From the NCBI RefSeq assembly GCF_027922325.1, contig NZ_BSFL01000002.1:620001-684000 (forward strand): a stretch of 64,000 nt of DNA, in the 5' to 3' direction. The stretch's first letter is position 1; every line of letters starts with the position of its first letter. This DNA comes from Methylopila turkensis. GTDB taxonomy: Bacteria > Pseudomonadota > Alphaproteobacteria > Rhizobiales > Methylopilaceae. Shown piece by piece: positions 8,841 through 18,500 of this stretch. Made by a program: the position numbers and the translations under genes. Below the pieces are notes generated by a model. That model made no database searches and was not told where the DNA came from. It saw only the letters and a list, made by a program, of their open reading frames with translations.

Positions 8841-11813
8841 ATGCCAAGCCGCCCCGTCGCCAAAGGCGACCATGTCGTCCTCGTGGACGGCTCGTCTTAC
8901 ATCTTCCGGGCGTTCCACGCGCTGCCGCCGCTGACCCGTCCGTCCGACGGCCTGCCGGTCGGCGCGGTCTCCGGCTTCTGCAACATGCTGTGGAAGCTGC
9001 TGCGCGACGCCGGCTGGGTCGACCCCACCCACCTCGCGGTGATCTTCGACAAGTCGGAGGCGACGTTCCGTAAGGATGTCTACGCCGACTACAAGGCGAA
9101 CCGCTCCGAGCCGCCTGAGGATCTGATCCCGCAGTTTCCGCTGATCCGGAACGCCACGCGCGCCTTCTCCATTCCCGCGCTGGAGCAGGCCGGCTACGAG
9201 GCGGACGATCTGATCGCGACCTATGCGCGGCTCGCCTCTGAGGCCGGCGCGGAGACCACGATCGTCGGTTCGGACAAGGACCTGTTCCAGCTCGTCGGCG
9301 GCGGCGTGACCATGCTCGATCCGGTCAAGGACAAGCGCATCGGGCCGGACGAGGTGTTCGAGAAATTCGGCGTCGGCCCGGAGAAGATGATCGACCTGCA
9401 GGCGCTCGCCGGCGACTCGGTCGACAACGTGCCCGGCGTGCCGGGCATCGGCGCGAAGACCGCCGCGCAGCTGCTCGAGGAGTACGGCGATCTCGAGACG
9501 CTGCTGGAGCGGGCGCATGAGATCAAGCAACCCAAGCGCCGCGAGAACCTGATCGCGAACGCCGAGCTCGCGCGCATTTCGAAGCGCCTCGTGACGCTCG
9601 ACCGGCACATGACGCTCGACGTGCCGCTGGAGGCGCTCGGCGTCGACGAGCCCAATCCGACCCGGCTGGTCGCCTTCCTGAAGGCGATGGAGTTCAACAC
9701 GCTGACCCGCCGCGTGGCGGAGGCGACCGGCGTCGACATCGCGGCCGTCACGCCGGACGCGGAGATGATGTCGACCCGGCGGCCGGCGCCCTCCCCCTCC
9801 GCGGAGGCCGACGGGGCGGCGCTCGACGCCGAACCGGATTCGCCCGCAAGCCGGGCCGGCGAGATCGACCGTATCGAGCGGGCCGCCGCGACGGCCGACG
9901 GCGCGACGCCGCAGGCGCTCGCCGAGAGGCTTCGGGCGGAGGCGGCGGCCATAGCCGTCGACCGCGGCGGCTACGACGTGGTGCGCGACGCGGAGCGTCT
10001 CGCCGAATGGATCGCGGCCATCCGCGAGCAGGGGCATGTCGCAATCGGCCTCGAAGCCTCGTCGATCGACCCGATGCGCGCGGAGCTCGTCGGCGTGTCG
10101 CTCGCGGTCGCGCCGGGGCTCGCGGCCTATGTTCCGCTCGGCCATGTCGCGGCCGGAGGCGACCTGCTGAGCGAGGGCGGAGCCGGGCCGGTTGAGGGCC
10201 AGATCCCGGAGGCGGACGCCCTGACGCTGCTGAGCGACGTGCTCGAGGACGATTCGATCCTCAAGATCGGCCACGGCGTGAAGTTCGGCCTGACGCTGCT
10301 TGCGGAACGCGGCCGGGGCGTCGCTCCTTACGACGACGTGCTGCTGATGTCGTATGTTCTGGACAGCGGCCTCGGCGGCCAGGGCCTGGACGAACTCGCC
10401 CGCCGCCATCTCGGCCACGCGATGATCACGCCCGACGAGGTGACGGGAACCGGCCGCGCCCGGCTGCCGCTGGAGCAGGCGCCGGTCGACAGGGTCGCGC
10501 CTTTCGCCGCCGAGCGCGCGGACGTGGCGCTGCGGCTGTGGCGGCTGTTCAAGCAGCGGCTGATCGCCGAGCGCATGACGACCGTCTACGAGACGCTGGA
10601 GCGGCCGATGCCGGCCACGCTCTCGGTGATGGAGCGGCGGGGGATCGCAATCGACCGGGCGATGCTGTCGCGGCTGTCGGGCGAGCTCGCACAGCGCATG
10701 GGCGCGCTCGAGGCGGAGATTCACGCCCGCGCCGGCGAGCCGTTCAACCTTGGGAGCCCGAAGCAGCTCGGCGACATTCTGTTCGGCAAGATGGGCCTGC
10801 CCGGCGCGAAGAAGACCAAGACCGGCGCCTGGGGCACGGCGGCCAACGTGCTGGAGGAGCTCGCGGCCGCCGGCCACGACCTGCCGCGGCTGATCCTCGA
10901 CTGGCGCCAGCTCTCGAAGCTGAAGTCCACCTACGCCGACGCGCTGCCGACCTACCTGCACCCGGACACTCGGCGGGTGCACACCAACTTCCAGCTCGCC
11001 GCGACCACGACCGGCCGGCTGTCCTCGACCGAGCCCAACATCCAGAACATCCCGATCCGAACCGAAGAGGGGCGCAAGATCCGCCGCGCCTTCGTGGCGG
11101 AGGAGGGGCGGAAGCTGATCTCCGCCGACTACAGCCAGATCGAGCTGCGCGTGCTGGCCCACATGGCCGACATCCCGCAGCTGCGGCAGGCCTTCGCCGA
11201 CGGGCTCGACATCCACGCGATGACGGCCTCCGAGATGTTCGGCGTGCCGGTCGAGGGCATGCCCTCGGACGTGCGGCGGCGGGCGAAGGCGATCAACTTC
11301 GGCATCATCTACGGCATCTCCGCCTTCGGTCTCGCCAACCAGCTTTCGATCGGCCGCGAGGAGGCCGGCCTCTACATCAAGACCTATTTCGAGCGCTTCC
11401 CCGGCATCCGCGACTATATGGAAGCGACCAAGGCGGCGGCGCGCGAGGACGGCTACGTCACCACCATTTTCGGCCGGAAGTGCCATTACCCCCTGATCAA
11501 CGCCAAGAACCCGGCCGAGCGCGCGAACTACGAGCGCGCGGCGATCAACGCGCCGATCCAGGGCTCGGCCGCCGACATCATCCGCCGCGCCATGGCGCGC
11601 ATGGAGGCCGCGCTGTCGGACGCCGGCCTGAGCGCCAAGATGCTGCTGCAGGTGCATGACGAACTGGTGTTCGAGGCCCCGGACGAGGAGATCGAGGCGA
11701 CGCTGCCGGTGGTCGCCCGCGTGATGGAGCAGGCGCCGCTGCCGGCGCTCCAACTCAGCGTGCCGCTCAAGGTCGACGCCCGCGCCGCGACGAACTGGGA
11801 CGAGGCGCATTGA
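8841..11813 (+). CDS. polA: DNA polymerase I with intact polymerase and 5' nuclease but degenerate proofreading domain
   Basis: A 990-residue Pol I. The N-terminal 5'-nuclease domain is intact (VLVDGSSYIFRAF, YEADDLIATYA, VGSDKDLFQLV, the helix-hairpin-helix GVPGIGAKTA). The C-terminal polymerase has motif A (ADYSQIELRVLAH), the O helix (RRRAKAINFGIIYG) and motif C (VHDELVFEA). The middle 3'-5' exonuclease domain has lost catalytic residues. By alignment with E. coli, Asp355 is Gly403, Asp424 is Gly483, Tyr497 is Phe555 and Asp501 is Arg559; only Glu357 (Glu405) remains. So the enzyme should do gap filling and RNA primer removal without proofreading. The gene is monocistronic. Confidence 0.96.
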   Translation: MPSRPVAKGDHVVLVDGSSYIFRAFHALPPLTRPSDGLPVGAVSGFCNMLWKLLRDAGWVDPTHLAVIFDKSEATFRKDVYADYKANRSEPPEDLIPQFPLIRNATRAFSIPALEQAGYEADDLIATYARLASEAGAETTIVGSDKDLFQLVGGGVTMLDPVKDKRIGPDEVFEKFGVGPEKMIDLQALAGDSVDNVPGVPGIGAKTAAQLLEEYGDLETLLERAHEIKQPKRRENLIANAELARISKRLVTLDRHMTLDVPLEALGVDEPNPTRLVAFLKAMEFNTLTRRVAEATGVDIAAVTPDAEMMSTRRPAPSPSAEADGAALDAEPDSPASRAGEIDRIERAAATADGATPQALAERLRAEAAAIAVDRGGYDVVRDAERLAEWIAAIREQGHVAIGLEASSIDPMRAELVGVSLAVAPGLAAYVPLGHVAAGGDLLSEGGAGPVEGQIPEADALTLLSDVLEDDSILKIGHGVKFGLTLLAERGRGVAPYDDVLLMSYVLDSGLGGQGLDELARRHLGHAMITPDEVTGTGRARLPLEQAPVDRVAPFAAERADVALRLWRLFKQRLIAERMTTVYETLERPMPATLSVMERRGIAIDRAMLSRLSGELAQRMGALEAEIHARAGEPFNLGSPKQLGDILFGKMGLPGAKKTKTGAWGTAANVLEELAAAGHDLPRLILDWRQLSKLKSTYADALPTYLHPDTRRVHTNFQLAATTTGRLSSTEPNIQNIPIRTEEGRKIRRAFVAEEGRKLISADYSQIELRVLAHMADIPQLRQAFADGLDIHAMTASEMFGVPVEGMPSDVRRRAKAINFGIIYGISAFGLANQLSIGREEAGLYIKTYFERFPGIRDYMEATKAAAREDGYVTTIFGRKCHYPLINAKNPAERANYERAAINAPIQGSAADIIRRAMARMEAALSDAGLSAKMLLQVHDELVFEAPDEEIEATLPVVARVMEQAPLPALQLSVPLKVDARAATNWDEAH

Positions 11814-11935
11814 CGCTTCGCCCGTTTCGCAGCCATGGCGCGGGATCGGGCGCCGCGCCTCTCGCCTTGAGCCGCTCGCGGCCTAAACCCAAGGACTGAA
11901 GGCCGCGCCGCGGCCGCAGCAGGGGGCCGAGGTTC

Positions 11936-13045
11936 ATGTCCGCGACAATCGTCCGTTTCGCCGCCCCGCGGCTCGCCGCCGCGCTTCTGGGCGTCGCCCT
12001 CGCCGCTCCCGCCGTCGCGCAGGACGCCGGCGCGCCGGCTCCGCAGGCGCAGGCGGCGGCGAAGCCGCGCATCGTGGTGATCGGCACCGGTGGCACGATC
12101 GCCGGCGCGGGCGCGTCGAGCGTCAACACCGGCGACTACGACAGCGCCAAGGTCGCGGTCGACAAGATCATCGCCGCCGTGCCGGAAATGAGCCAGGTCG
12201 CGGACGTCCGCGGCGAGCAGATTTTCCAGATCGGCTCCGAAAGCTTCAACGACGAACGGCTGCTGAAGCTCGCCAAGCGGGTCTCGGAGCTCGTCAAGCA
12301 GCCGGACGTGGACGCCGTGATGATCACGCACGGCACCGACACGATCGAGGAGACGTCCTACTTCCTCAATCTGACGCTGAAGACCGAAAAGCCCGTGGTG
12401 ATCGTCGGCGCGATGCGGCCGGGAACCGCGCTGTCGGCCGACGGTCCGCTCAACCTCTACAACGCGACCGTGGTGGCCGCGAGCCCCGAGGCGAAGGGCA
12501 AGGGCGTGCTGGTGGCGCTGAACGACGAAATCCACTCCGCGCGCGACGTCACCAAGGGCCATGCGCTCAAGGTGGAGGCGTTCCGCTCGCTCTACGGCCC
12601 GCTTGGCGTGGTGGTGGAGAGCAAGCCGTACTTCTATCGCCTGCCGGCCCGCCCGCACACCACGGCGACCGAGTTCGACATCGACCGGATCGACAGCCTG
12701 CCGAAGGTCGACGTGTTCTACGCCCACGTGACCATGGACCCGAAGGCCCTGACGGCGATCGCCGATCTCGGCGGCAAGGCGCTGATCTACGCCGGCACCG
12801 GCAACGGCAGCGTGGCGGATTACATGGAGGCCCCGCTCGCCGAGGTCCGCAAGAAGGCGCTTGTGGTCCGCGCCACCCGCACCGGCGGCGGCATGGTGAT
12901 CCGCAACGGCGAGGAGAAGGACGACGAGCAGGACTGGGTCGCCGCTGGCGACCAGAGCCCGCAGAAGGCGCGGATCCTGACGGCGCTCGCGCTCACCACG
13001 ACGGATGACCCGAAGGCCCTGCAGGAGATTTTCTGGAAGTACTGA
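11936..13045 (+). CDS. ansB: Periplasmic type II L-asparaginase
   Basis: A 369-residue protein with a signal peptide (ALLGVALAAPAVAQ) and an Ala/Pro linker, then the asparaginase fold. The first catalytic threonine is in IGTGGTIAGAG and the second triad in MITHGTDTIEETSYFL; GAMRPGTALSADGPLNLYNA is the third family signature. It deaminates asparagine (and perhaps glutamine) in the periplasm to release ammonia. The 122-base gap after polA has no obvious terminator, and the gene is probably independent. It ends at 13045 facing two small minus-strand genes. Confidence 0.92.
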   Translation: MSATIVRFAAPRLAAALLGVALAAPAVAQDAGAPAPQAQAAAKPRIVVIGTGGTIAGAGASSVNTGDYDSAKVAVDKIIAAVPEMSQVADVRGEQIFQIGSESFNDERLLKLAKRVSELVKQPDVDAVMITHGTDTIEETSYFLNLTLKTEKPVVIVGAMRPGTALSADGPLNLYNATVVAASPEAKGKGVLVALNDEIHSARDVTKGHALKVEAFRSLYGPLGVVVESKPYFYRLPARPHTTATEFDIDRIDSLPKVDVFYAHVTMDPKALTAIADLGGKALIYAGTGNGSVADYMEAPLAEVRKKALVVRATRTGGGMVIRNGEEKDDEQDWVAAGDQSPQKARILTALALTTTDDPKALQEIFWKY

Positions 13046-13067
13046 GGCGCTGGGAGCGCGGTCAGCC

Positions 13068-13274
13068 TCACGCCTTCCGGGTTCGCGCCCGCCGCTTCGC
13101 CGGAGCCGGCTTCGCGCCAAAGGCCGCGCCGGTCCAGAACGCGACGCTCTGGCGCGTCGCCTCCTCGAACATGGCCGACTGCGTGCGCCGCATCTCGGCG
13201 GCGGTCAGGCCGCGGGCGGCGCTCGCGAACGCGTTGGCGCCGCTCAGCCACATGCTCATCCAAGGATTTTTCAT
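13068..13274 (-). CDS. Small phasin-like conserved protein
   Basis: A 68-residue protein beginning MKNPWMSMWLSGAN, with an amphipathic helical middle (EMRRTQSAMFEEATRQSVAFW) and a basic tail (KRRARTRKA). Short proteins with the KNPWMSxWLS start and a helical, phasin-like body are common in Hyphomicrobiales; some are annotated as phasin or polyhydroxyalkanoate granule-associated, but the function here is not shown. I chose ATG 13272-13274, with AGG about 7 bases upstream; 12 more in-frame codons upstream look non-coding. It is convergent with ansB. Confidence 0.6.
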   Translation of the reverse strand: MKNPWMSMWLSGANAFASAARGLTAAEMRRTQSAMFEEATRQSVAFWTGAAFGAKPAPAKRRARTRKA

Positions 13275-13367
13275 GCCGCCTGCTCTCCGGGTTCGGATGT
13301 CAGGAAGCAAACGTTTCGGGCGCGGCTTCGTTGCAGCGCTCGCGGGCGTCCTGCGCCCTTGCGCCGC

Positions 13368-13496
13368 TCAACGGCGGCGCTGGCCCTTCGCCTTGACGCG
13401 CACGGGCTGGGGACGAGGAGCGATCGCGGCTGACCATGCGAAAGCCATCGCGACCAGCACCACTCCAACGAAGGCGGACACTTCAAAACCCGTCAC
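13368..13496 (-). CDS. Single-pass membrane microprotein
   Basis: A 42-residue frame starting with GTG at 13496, preceded by a good AGGAG ribosome site 8-9 bases upstream. It has one hydrophobic segment (SAFVGVVLVAMAFAWSAAI) and a basic C-terminus ending KGQRRR, the usual layout of a small inner-membrane protein with its tail in the cytoplasm. I do not recognise a family. It lies upstream of the phasin-like gene on the same strand, 93 bases away. The ribosome site and the hydropathy pattern are the only support. Confidence 0.4.
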   Translation of the reverse strand: MTGFEVSAFVGVVLVAMAFAWSAAIAPRPQPVRVKAKGQRRR

Positions 13497-13767
13497 GGCG
13501 ATGGCTCCTGAACTCGGTTCTACGCCAGTCCCGATCCAATGTAGGACTGAACCGCGAAAACGCAAACCGGCCCGCGCTCACCCTTGTGCGCGCGGCGCCG
13601 GGGGCCGGCATCGCCATCCGTCCCGCAATCGGGCCAACCGCGCGAAAATCGCGTCACCGCGTTCACGGGGCGCTCACCGTGCCGCGAGAATCCCGGCGGC
13701 CGGAAGCGCCGCGTTAAGGGGCGGGGCGCTTGGGTGAGGCCTTCGCATCAGCCGAGGCCAGCGACGG
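13497..13767. other. Intergenic region without recognised feature
   Basis: 271 bases between the minus-strand membrane microprotein and the plus-strand gene at 13768. Open frames here show no start with a ribosome site and no recognisable composition. It presumably holds promoters for both divergent genes; I see no convincing motif. Confidence 0.4.
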
Positions 13768-15009
13768 ATGGCGCCGTCAACCGAGTTCACCCAGAAGCGC
13801 GGCGCGTTCCGCACGAGCTTCCGCTTCCGTCCCGACGCCCTCGAGCACACGCTCGAGCAGAAGCGGGAGCACGCCCGTCGCGTGAAGGTCCCGTGGCCGG
13901 AGATCGGCGCGCCGTCCAGCCACGAGCGGTTGATCCTCCCCGACGGCGCCCTGCGCTGGGTGATCCTGGTCCCGGCCGCGCTCGCCATCTTCGCCGCCTG
14001 GCGGGACGGGCCGCAGCCGATCACGCTCGCCGTCCACGCGGCCGGGGCGCTCGTGCTGCTCGCGGGGGCGCTGCTCACCCGGCGGTGGCGCGGCGGCGAG
14101 GTGACCCGCATCTTCGCCGGCGAGCGTGTGATCACGGTGCTCGACGATCCGCAGCGCGCGACGCTGCTGGCGGAGATCGAAAGCCGGCGCGCAGGGTCCC
14201 TCCTCGCCGCCGAGGAGGACGACGCGCCCCAGACGGTCCGGGAGCGCCTGCGCAGGCTGGAACGCCTGACGCGGGCCGAAGCCATCCCCGCGGCCGAAGC
14301 GGAGGCGGAGCGCGCGCGGCTGATCGGCGCCGAGCCTGCGCCTGCGCCGGACCAGAGCTTCCGCCAGCGTCGCGCCTTCGAGAGCGTGACGGTGACGCTC
14401 GGCCCGGACCGGCTCAGGTGGCGGGGAAACCACCTGTTCGAAGGCGGCCGCGAGATCGCGCTCGCCTACGCCGACCTGCCCGAGCCCGCCGCCGAGGACG
14501 ACTACGACACGGGCCTCGATTTCGTGCTGGCCGCCGGCGTGATGCTGTGGACATTCGCGATCGTCTCCACCCTCGCCACGATCGTCACCGCCGGCGTTCC
14601 GGCCGACCATTATGTCGGCGGCCCGGGCCTGCCGCGCGCGATCGCGGATTTCGGGCCGCTCGGCCTGATCCTGCTCGGCGGCGTCGCGCTTGCGAGCGTC
14701 GTGGCGCGCACCCGATACGCCGCGCCCTATCCGTGGCTACGGCTGATCGCCGACCGGCAGGCGCCGGCGATCGTGGCGGCGGTCGATGCCCGCCGAGTCG
14801 CCGCGCTGCGGGCCTTCGCCCGGCCGAACCCCGCAAGGACCCTCGAGGAACAGACCGACGTGCTCGACTGGCTTCGGCGCGACGGCGTCATCACGCCGTC
14901 GGAGCGCGCCAAGCATCTCGAGGAGGCCCGCGGCGTCTGCGAGGACCCCGATCTCGACCGGCTGGCCGAAGAGCCGCCCGCCGCGCCGGCGCGACGGGCG
15001 CTGCACTGA
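13768..15009 (+). CDS. Uncharacterised membrane protein, 413 residues
   Basis: I do not recognise a family. There are two closely spaced membrane segments near residues 64-80 and 88-104, then a soluble stretch rich in Arg/Glu/Ala that may form a coiled coil (about residues 130-195). A region with alternating hydrophobic strands follows (FESVTVTLGPDRLRWRGNHLF), then two more membrane segments near 250-270 and 295-315 and a C-terminal helical part with DVLDWLRRDGVITPSERAKHLEE, which resembles a short oligomerisation or SHOCT-like helix pair. It is convergent with mscL with 9 bases between stops. A guess at function is not warranted. Confidence 0.75.
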   Translation: MAPSTEFTQKRGAFRTSFRFRPDALEHTLEQKREHARRVKVPWPEIGAPSSHERLILPDGALRWVILVPAALAIFAAWRDGPQPITLAVHAAGALVLLAGALLTRRWRGGEVTRIFAGERVITVLDDPQRATLLAEIESRRAGSLLAAEEDDAPQTVRERLRRLERLTRAEAIPAAEAEAERARLIGAEPAPAPDQSFRQRRAFESVTVTLGPDRLRWRGNHLFEGGREIALAYADLPEPAAEDDYDTGLDFVLAAGVMLWTFAIVSTLATIVTAGVPADHYVGGPGLPRAIADFGPLGLILLGGVALASVVARTRYAAPYPWLRLIADRQAPAIVAAVDARRVAALRAFARPNPARTLEEQTDVLDWLRRDGVITPSERAKHLEEARGVCEDPDLDRLAEEPPAAPARRALH

Positions 15010-15018
15010 AGCCCAGCC

Positions 15019-15453
15019 TCAGAGGCGGGCCTGGGAGCCGGCCAGAAGGTCGCGGATCTCGCCGAGCAGCTTCACGTCCTGCGGCACTTCCGCCGCTTGG
15101 GCCGGCTTCGCTTCTTCCTTCCTCTTCAGCCGGTTCACGGCCTTGATCACGAGGAACAGGATGAAGGCGATGATCAGGAAGTTGATGGCGATGGTCAGGA
15201 AGTTGCCGTAGGCCAGCACCGCGCCCTGCTTCTTGGCCTCGGCGAGCGATGGGGCGTTCACGGCCGACGACAGGCCGACGAAATAGTTCGAGAAGTCGAG
15301 CCCGCCGACGACCGCGCCGATGATCGGCATGAACACGTCGCCCACCAGGCTTTCCACGATCTTGCCGAACGCCGCTCCGATGATGACGCCGACCGCGAGG
15401 TCGACGACGTTGCCCTTCATCGCGAATTCTTTGAATTCCTGAATCATCGACAT
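15019..15453 (-). CDS. mscL: Large-conductance mechanosensitive channel
   Basis: A 144-residue inner-membrane channel that releases solutes at hypo-osmotic shock. It begins [23 protein letters not shown], has the conserved pore helix [16 protein letters not shown] and second membrane helix ([23 protein letters not shown]), then a cytoplasmic helix ending [10 protein letters not shown]. Length and motifs match the family exactly. It is transcribed alone, divergent from the hybrid kinase. Confidence 0.97.
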   Translation of the reverse strand: MSMIQEFKEFAMKGNVVDLAVGVIIGAAFGKIVESLVGDVFMPIIGAVVGGLDFSNYFVGLSSAVNAPSLAEAKKQGAVLAYGNFLTIAINFLIIAFILFLVIKAVNRLKRKEEAKPAQAAEVPQDVKLLGEIRDLLAGSQARL

Positions 15454-15596
15454 GTGACGCCCCGTAATGCATGGCCGGCCGAACCAACGGACAAATTGTC
15501 AGCCGAGCCGCCCGACGTTAACGAAGGATTGAAGCGCAAGGCAAGCAGCCCCCTCCCCGGTCGGCGGCGCGACGCCCGCGCGTGAGGAGCCGTTAC

Positions 15597-18500
15597 GTGC
15601 AGTCCTGGGTCGTCGGCGCCGCCGCGCTTTATTTCGCCGTCCTGTTTGCGGTGGCCTTCTATGGCGACGCGCGCAAGCCCGCCTGGCTCTCCGGCCGGCT
15701 CAGGCGCTGCTCCTACGCGCTCGGCCTCGGGGTCTACTGCACGGCCTGGGCGTTCTTCGGCGCGGTCGGCTACGCCGCCTCCACCGGCTACGCCTATCTC
15801 GCGCTCGCGATCGGGCCCGCGCTTGCGATCGGCCTGTTCCATCCACTGGTCGCGCGGGTGATCCGCGTCGCGAAGGCGCAGAACATCACTTCGGTCGCCG
15901 ACTTCATCGGCGCGCGCTACGGCAAGAGCCAGCCGGTGGCCGGGCTGGTCGCGCTGGCGGCCATCCTCGGCGCGCTGCCCTACATCGCGCTGCAGCTCAA
16001 GGCGATCACCGCGGCGCTCGGCGTCGCGCTCGGCCCGCAGGCCTTCCAGTCGTTCGATCCCGCGCTCGCGGCGGCCCTCGGGCTCGCCTTGTTCGCCGCC
16101 CTGTTCGGCACGCGCCAGGTGGACGCGACCGAACGCCATGACGGGCTGATGCTCGCCGTCGCCACCGAATCCGTCGTCAAGCTCGCGGCCTTCGTCATCG
16201 TCGGCGGCTTCGTGCTGTGGGGCGCGTTCGACGGGCCGGCCGACCTGTTCGCCAAGGCGCGGGCCGCCGGCGTCTCGGCGCCGTTCGAGCAGGCGCCCGC
16301 CGCGGCCCCCTTCGTCGCCATGCTGGTGGTGTCGTTCTGCGCCGCGCTGCTGCTGCCGCGGCAGTTCCACGTCACGGTCGTGGAGGCGCGCGATCCGTCC
16401 GAGGCGCGCAAGGCCGCCTGGCTGTTCCCCGTCTACCTGCTGGCGATGGCGCTGTTCGTCGCGCCGGTGGCGCTTGGCGGCCTCGTCGTCTTCGCGCAGG
16501 CGCCCGGATCGCCGCCGCCGGACCTCTACGTCCTGGCGCTGCCGCTTGCCGTCGACGCGCCCGCGATCGCGGCGATCGCCTTCGTCGGCGGGCTTTCGGC
16601 CGCCACCGCCATGGTGGTGGTCGAGACGGTCGCGCTCGCGATCATGGCGTCGAACGACCTCGCCGTCCCCGCCCTGCTACGCGGCGGCGGCTCCGCGCGG
16701 CGCGGCGACATGGTCCGCCGGCTGCTCATCATTCGTCGGGTCGCGATCGTCGCCATCCTGCTGCTGGCCTATGCGGCCCACCGGCTCGCCGGCGGGGCGG
16801 AGCTTGCCAAGCTCGGGCTGATCGCGCTCGCCGCCGCGGCCCAGCTCGCGCCGGCGTTCTTCGGCGGCCTGATGTGGCGGCGCGCGACCGCCCGCGGTGC
16901 GGTCGCCGGCCTGCTCGCCGGACTTGCGGTGTGGGCTTGGACCCTGGTGGTCCCGAACCTCGCCTTCGCGGCGCGGCTGACCGCCGAAGGCCCGTTCGGC
17001 GTCGCCTGGCTGGCGCCTCAGACCCTGTTCGGCTTCGGGTTCGACGATCCGTTCGCGAACGGCGTGTTCTGGAGCCTCGCTCTCAACGCGACCGCCTTCG
17101 TGCTCGCTTCGCTGAGCCGCGGGCCGAGCGCGATCGAGCGCCAGCAGGCCGAGAGCTTCGCCAATGACGGCGCGCCGCAGGAGGCCGGCGTGTCGGCCGC
17201 GCCGTTCCGCCCCTGGCGCGCCCGCGTCACCACCGCGGACGTGAAGCACGCCGTCGCGCGCTACATCGGCGCCGAGCGGGCGGAGCGCGCCTTCCTCGGC
17301 TACGAGGCCGGCCGTGGCGGCGCCGTGGCCGAGGACGGCGAGGTCGACGTGCAGACGCTGCGCTTCGCCGAGCACCTGCTCGCGTCCGCGATCGGCGCCG
17401 CCTCGTCCCGGATGGTGCTGTCGATGCTGCTGAGCCGCCGGAACGTCACTACCCGCGACGCGCTCCAGCTGCTCGACGACGCCTCCGCCGCGCTTCAGTC
17501 GAACCGCGACGTGCTGCAGACGGCGCTCGACCACGCGCGCCAGGGCATCACCGCGATCGACAGGGACATGAAGCTCGTCGCCTGGAACCGCGAGTTCCGC
17601 GAGCTGTTCGACCTGCCGGAGGAGATGATCTACCTCGGCGTCGGGCTCGACGACATCTTCCGCTTCAACGCCGCGCGCGGGCTGTACGGGCCGGTGCACG
17701 CCGAGGAGTTCGTCGCCGACCGCATCCAGCGCTTCGTCGTGCGGCTCGAGACCATGCGCACCCGCCTGCAGCCCTCGGGCCGGGTGATCGAAATCCGCTC
17801 CGCCCGCATGCCGGACAGCGGCGTGGTGACGACCTACACCGACATCACCGAGACGGTCGCCGCGCAGCAGGCGCTGGAGGTCGCGAACGAGAACCTCGAG
17901 CGGCGCGTGCGCGAGCGGACCCGCGAGCTGACGCGCCTGAACCAGGAGCTCGCCCGCGCCAAGACCGTGGCGGACGAGGCCAACATCTCGAAGACGCGCT
18001 TCCTGGCCGCCGCGAGCCACGACATTCTGCAGCCGCTGAACGCCGCGCGGCTGTTCTCGACCAGCCTCATGGAGCGGATCGGACCCGATCGGGAGGAAGG
18101 ACGGCTCGCGCGCAACGTCGAGGCTTCGCTCGACGCGGTCGAGGAGATCCTGTCGGCGCTGCTCGACATCTCCCGGCTCGACACCGGCGCGATGCGGCCG
18201 GAGCTCTCGGCGTTCCGGCTCGACGACATCACCGCGCAGCTCGGCCGCGAGTTCGCGCCGGTCGCCGCCGAGAAGGGGCTGAAACTCAGCGTCATCGGGA
18301 CCAGCCTCACCGTCCGTTCGGACCGCAAGCTGCTGCGCCGGCTGCTGCAGAACCTGATCTCGAACGCCATCAAGTACACGCCGCGCGGCCGCGTCATCGT
18401 CGGCGTCCGCAGGTTGAAGGGGCGCATCCGCGTCGAGGTGTGGGACACCGGCCTCGGCATCGCCTCGGGCCAGCAGCAGCTCGTGTTTCGTGAGTTCAAG

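Noticed and set aside
8661..11810. A 1049-codon open frame on the minus strand opposite polA
   Set aside because: It follows from high GC at third positions of polA; composition is Arg/His/Gly-rich and it has no domain, while the plus strand encodes a complete Pol I.
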